A stretch of DNA of 7,687 nt from CAKSNH01 sp964422725 (lineage in GTDB: Bacteria; Bacillota; Clostridia; UBA1381): NCBI GenBank assembly GCA_964422725.1, contig CAYRCC010000063.1, positions 1 to 7,687 of the forward strand. The letters are read 5' to 3'. The notes below the pieces were generated by a model. The model ran no database searches. It saw only the letters and a program-made list of their open reading frames with translations, and was not told where the DNA came from. Positions 5,404 through 7,687 of this stretch are shown here, piece after piece (position 1 is the first letter of the stretch; each line of letters starts with the position of its first letter). Made by a program: the position numbers and the translations under genes.

Positions 5404-6300
5404 TTAATTTTCTTTCACTATCGCACCCACATTGTCAACCGACAATATCTTACAGGTGTATTTCTGCCGGTTTTCGCGAAAATACCTGTGCATATTCTTC
5501 GCAAAAGCGACCGCTCCGGAGTCGAGCAGTGCCGTTATAGTCGGTCCGGAACCGCTGAGATACACCGCTTTCGCCCCAAGCTCATACGATTTTTCAAAAA
5601 TATCCTCCATACCGTCAATATATGCACTGCGGTAGCTCTGGTGCATTCTGTCCTGCACCGCAATCCTCAGCATATCCGTTTTGCCGCTCATCATAAACGA
5701 CGTAAACAGACTCGCACGCGATATGTTAAACACAGCATCCTCGTATGAAACACTCTCCGGAAGTGCACGCCTTGACTTTTTCGTCGCGACGAAAAAGTCC
5801 GGAATCATAACCGCCGCTTTAATTTTCGGATTGATTTTTATGCTGTTTGTCACCACTCTGCCGCCGTCCATCGCCGACACGCAAAATCCGCCGTAAAGCG
5901 CCGGCGCCAGGTTGTCGGGGTGACCTTCGAGCTGTACCGCAAGGTCAAGCAGCTGAGGATATGTCAGCTGTCTGCCGGAGATGACGTTTGCCGCAAGCAT
6001 TCCGCCTATGATACACGCACTGCTGCTGCCGAGCCCGCGTGTGACCGGTATTTCGCTGTCCTGCACTATCTTAATCCCCTTGGGAGAATAACCCGTTTTT
6101 TCAAATACCGCCGTCATCGAACGGTAAATAAGGTTGTTTTCGTTTCCCGGAACATAGTCGGACATATTGACGGCGGATATGTCAAGTCCGGATTTCGTTT
6201 CCGATATGTGCATTGTGTTGTAAAGCCCTACCGCCATACCAAGACTGTCAAATCCGGCTCCCATATTCGCGCTGGATGCCGGAACTCTGACCGTTACCAT
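5404..6300 (-). CDS. thrB: Homoserine kinase (GHMP family)
   Basis: It phosphorylates homoserine to O-phosphohomoserine, the substrate of threonine synthase. From the ATG at 6298-6300 it has 298 residues, typical for ThrB. GHMP motifs in order: VPASSANMGAGFDSLG near the N-terminus, the ATP-binding loop PVTRGLGSSSA (about 85-95), EGHPDNLAPALYGGF (about 125-139) and the C-terminal VYLSGSGPTITALLD (about 246-260). The ATG overlaps the hom stop as TGATG and has only a weak Shine-Dalgarno, so translational coupling to hom is likely. A GTG one codon earlier (6301-6303) is open but less likely. The segment after VMIPDF is encoded by a perfect 26-bp palindrome (5774-5799), described separately. Nothing appears truncated. 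Confidence 0.95.
   Translation of the reverse strand: MVTVRVPASSANMGAGFDSLGMAVGLYNTMHISETKSGLDISAVNMSDYVPGNENNLIYRSMTAVFEKTGYSPKGIKIVQDSEIPVTRGLGSSSACIIGGMLAANVISGRQLTYPQLLDLAVQLEGHPDNLAPALYGGFCVSAMDGGRVVTNSIKINPKIKAAVMIPDFFVATKKSRRALPESVSYEDAVFNISRASLFTSFMMSGKTDMLRIAVQDRMHQSYRSAYIDGMEDIFEKSYELGAKAVYLSGSGPTITALLDSGAVAFAKNMHRYFRENRQKYTCKILSVDNVGAIVKEN
5774..5799. repeat. Perfect 26-bp palindrome inside thrB
   Basis: The arm GACTTTTTCGTCG (5774-5786) is followed with no spacer by its exact reverse complement (5787-5799). It encodes the ThrB residues DFFVATKK plus the start of the next codon. In mRNA it would fold into an 11-bp stem with a 4-nt loop. Its inner words CTTTTTCG/CGAAAAAG also occur in the terminal inverted pair of the 245-bp repeats. 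Confidence 0.9.
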
Positions 6301-7436
6301 CACTGTGCCAGCACTCGGATTGCCGAAACCGCACCGAGCTGCTCGAATTTAGCTTTTGCCTCGCACTCTTTTACGCTGTCGATTATATACGCCTCATCTG
6401 CCGACGTTCTTACAAAGTAACTGCTTGAGGTGTCGTTTATGTCGATAAGGATTTCGCTGTCGCTGTCTGCCCAGCTCATATCCTTTGTGTATTTTACGGA
6501 ATCTATAATATCCGCCACAACCGCGCTCGCCGTCGGGAGTTTGCCCGCGCCCGGACCGTAAAACATTACATCGCCCACGCAGTCACCCTTAACCATAATC
6601 GCATTAAATACGTCCTCAACGCTTGCAAGCGGATTTGATTTCGGAATAAGCATAGGACTCACCCTCGCAAACACTTTCTCGCTCTCGCCAAGCTCCGCAT
6701 AACCGATAAGCTTTATAACATAGCCGAGCTTTTCGGCACATTTTACGTCGTCAAGCGTAATGTTCGTGATGCCCTCGGTGAGAATTTTGCTGTAGTCTAC
6801 CGTTTTGCCGGAGGCAAGAGATGCCAAAATCGCAATTTTGCGGCACGCGTCATGTCCTTCTATATCAGCCGCCGGATTTCTCTCGGCATAGCCTTTTGCC
6901 TGTGCATCCGCCAAAGCTTCATCAAACGGTTTTCCCTCTTTAATCATCTGCGTAAGTATATAATTGGTTGTACCGTTTAATATTCCCAATATCTTATTTA
7001 CGTTGTTTGCCGCAAGACACTGGTGCAGCGGTCTGATTATCGGTATACCGCCGCCGACGCTTGCCTCAAACATATAGCTTACCTGTTTTTCCTGTGCGAT
7101 TTTCAAAAGCTGTGCACCGTATGTCGCAACAAGCTCCTTATTTGATGTAACCACGCTTTTGCCCGACTCCAAAAGTGCTTTTGTAAACTCATACGCCGGA
7201 TGCAGTCCGCCCATTACCTCGGCAACAACGCTGACTTCGGTGTCGTTTAAAATATCGTTAAAATCCTTTGTAAACAGATTTTTTTCGGGGTGGTCGTCAA
7301 AATCGCGTATGTCAAGTATGTACTTAACATCAATTTCCTTTTCTGCACTCTTTTTAATCTTCTGTGCATTTTTTCTCAGGATTTCGTACACGCCGCTTCC
7401 GACTGTGCCGAAACCCATAATAGCCGCTTTAACCAT
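6300..7436 (-). CDS. hom: Homoserine dehydrogenase, short C-terminal form
   Basis: It reduces aspartate semialdehyde to homoserine with NAD(P)H, at the methionine/threonine branch point. The 378-residue protein has the Rossmann GFGTVGSG (8-15), VVTSNKELVATYG (95-107), the substrate-domain signature GILNGTTNYILTQM (151-164), and GYAERNPAADIEGHDACRK (182-200) with the acidic residues and the probable catalytic Lys200. The common family form there is AExDP; here Asn187 replaces that Asp. Classical enzymes (about 430 residues in B. subtilis) end in a full ACT domain. Here only about 40 residues follow the catalytic domain, with YFVRT (340-344) and AVSAIRVLAQ (369-378) resembling the first and last ACT strands. 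ATG at 7434-7436 follows an AGGA-rich site. The gene lies 24 nt after an ACT-protein remnant and overlaps thrB. Confidence 0.95.
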   Translation of the reverse strand: MVKAAIMGFGTVGSGVYEILRKNAQKIKKSAEKEIDVKYILDIRDFDDHPEKNLFTKDFNDILNDTEVSVVAEVMGGLHPAYEFTKALLESGKSVVTSNKELVATYGAQLLKIAQEKQVSYMFEASVGGGIPIIRPLHQCLAANNVNKILGILNGTTNYILTQMIKEGKPFDEALADAQAKGYAERNPAADIEGHDACRKIAILASLASGKTVDYSKILTEGITNITLDDVKCAEKLGYVIKLIGYAELGESEKVFARVSPMLIPKSNPLASVEDVFNAIMVKGDCVGDVMFYGPGAGKLPTASAVVADIIDSVKYTKDMSWADSDSEILIDINDTSSSYFVRTSADEAYIIDSVKECEAKAKFEQLGAVSAIRVLAQ

Positions 7437-7460
7437 AATTTATCCTGTCCTTCCTTCTTT

Positions 7461-7622
7461 CTACTCCATAGCCAGTAGCTCGATTTTTGATACGCCGCTT
7501 ATTTCGCCGAGCTCGTTCATAAGACAGCCGATATTGCGCTCAACCTGCTCTGCCCTGAGCGAAATAGTTATGTTCGCTATACCGTTTATCGGTATATTTT
7601 GATTGATGGTCAGCACGTTCAT
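7461..7622 (-). pseudogene. C-terminal remnant of a PheB-type (UPF0735) ACT protein
   Basis: The frame gives 53 residues from ATG 7620-7622, including VLTINQNIPINGIANITISL (3-22) and the end GVSKIELLAME. That is the C-terminal ACT part of the PheB/UPF0735 family, usually about 145 residues and commonly located just before hom in Clostridia. The first ~90 residues, including the helix-turn-helix-like half and the start of the ACT domain, are missing. An in-frame TGA at 7644-7646 blocks extension, the ATG has no Shine-Dalgarno, and no other frame of the edge segment encodes the missing part. It may be a decayed or disrupted gene, or an assembly join. A functional 53-residue peptide is less likely. 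Confidence 0.7.
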
Positions 7623-7687
7623 TTTATAAACCGTGTACAATTGTCAATGATGGGTGACACTTTTCTAAAAAAATAAAAAGATTCACT
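7623..7687. other. Edge segment replacing the N-terminal half of the ACT gene
   Basis: These 65 nt do not encode the expected ACT sequence in any minus-strand frame. They contain TTGACA on the minus strand (7647-7642) with TATAAA only 13 nt later, too close for a normal promoter. A near-palindrome around ACAATTGT and an A-rich tail are also present. One minus-strand frame is open through the segment and ends at TGA, overlapping the remnant's ATG. The segment could be the end of an inserted element, but too little is visible to identify it. Confidence 0.4.

Noticed and set aside
7437..7687. T-box, threonine attenuator or riboswitch leader before hom
   Set aside because: The space before hom is occupied by the ACT remnant, only 24 nt remain between them, and I see no leader peptide or T-box sequence.

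Overview
All recognisable genes in this window lie on the minus strand. The protein families, the strong AGGAGG-type ribosome-binding sites, the GTG starts and the pairing of a UPF0237 ACT protein with a UPF0210 protein point to a clostridial Firmicute, possibly a gut one. That placement is an inference from family resemblance, not a database result. Base composition is mid-range, with AT-rich gaps.

Read in the direction of transcription (high to low coordinates), the window starts with an edge segment (7623-7687). It continues with the C-terminal part of a PheB-type ACT protein (7461-7622) that has lost its N-terminal half. Next come homoserine dehydrogenase (hom), homoserine kinase (thrB) and aspartate kinase (lysC). 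These three are tightly packed: hom and thrB overlap as TGATG, and 26 nt separate thrB from lysC. Together they catalyse steps 1, 3 and 4 from aspartate toward threonine; asd and thrC are not in the window. lysC carries an internal Shine-Dalgarno and in-frame GTG, predicting a separate small regulatory subunit as in Bacillus subtilis.

A 607-nt gene-free stretch (3565-4171) follows. It is packed with inverted repeats: a hairpin pair after lysC, a 27-nt direct repeat present twice, an 11-bp perfect hairpin, and a ~245-bp repeat element. A second copy of that element, about 90% identical by hand alignment and in the opposite orientation, fills positions 1-249. Both copies contain the same bulged stem-loop, and two base pairs of the stem have changed in a compensatory way. 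This is the best candidate here for an undescribed element.

After the repeats comes a likely three-gene operon: a 23S rRNA 2'-O-methyltransferase (rlmB type), a stand-alone ACT-domain protein (UPF0237) and a UPF0210/DUF711 protein. The gaps are 41 and 39 nt. After a 174-nt AT-rich gap comes a 198-residue coiled-coil protein resembling the FlxA-like family. It is built from two clear internal repeats plus a weak third, and a strong intrinsic terminator ends it. The terminator abuts the repeat block at the left edge.
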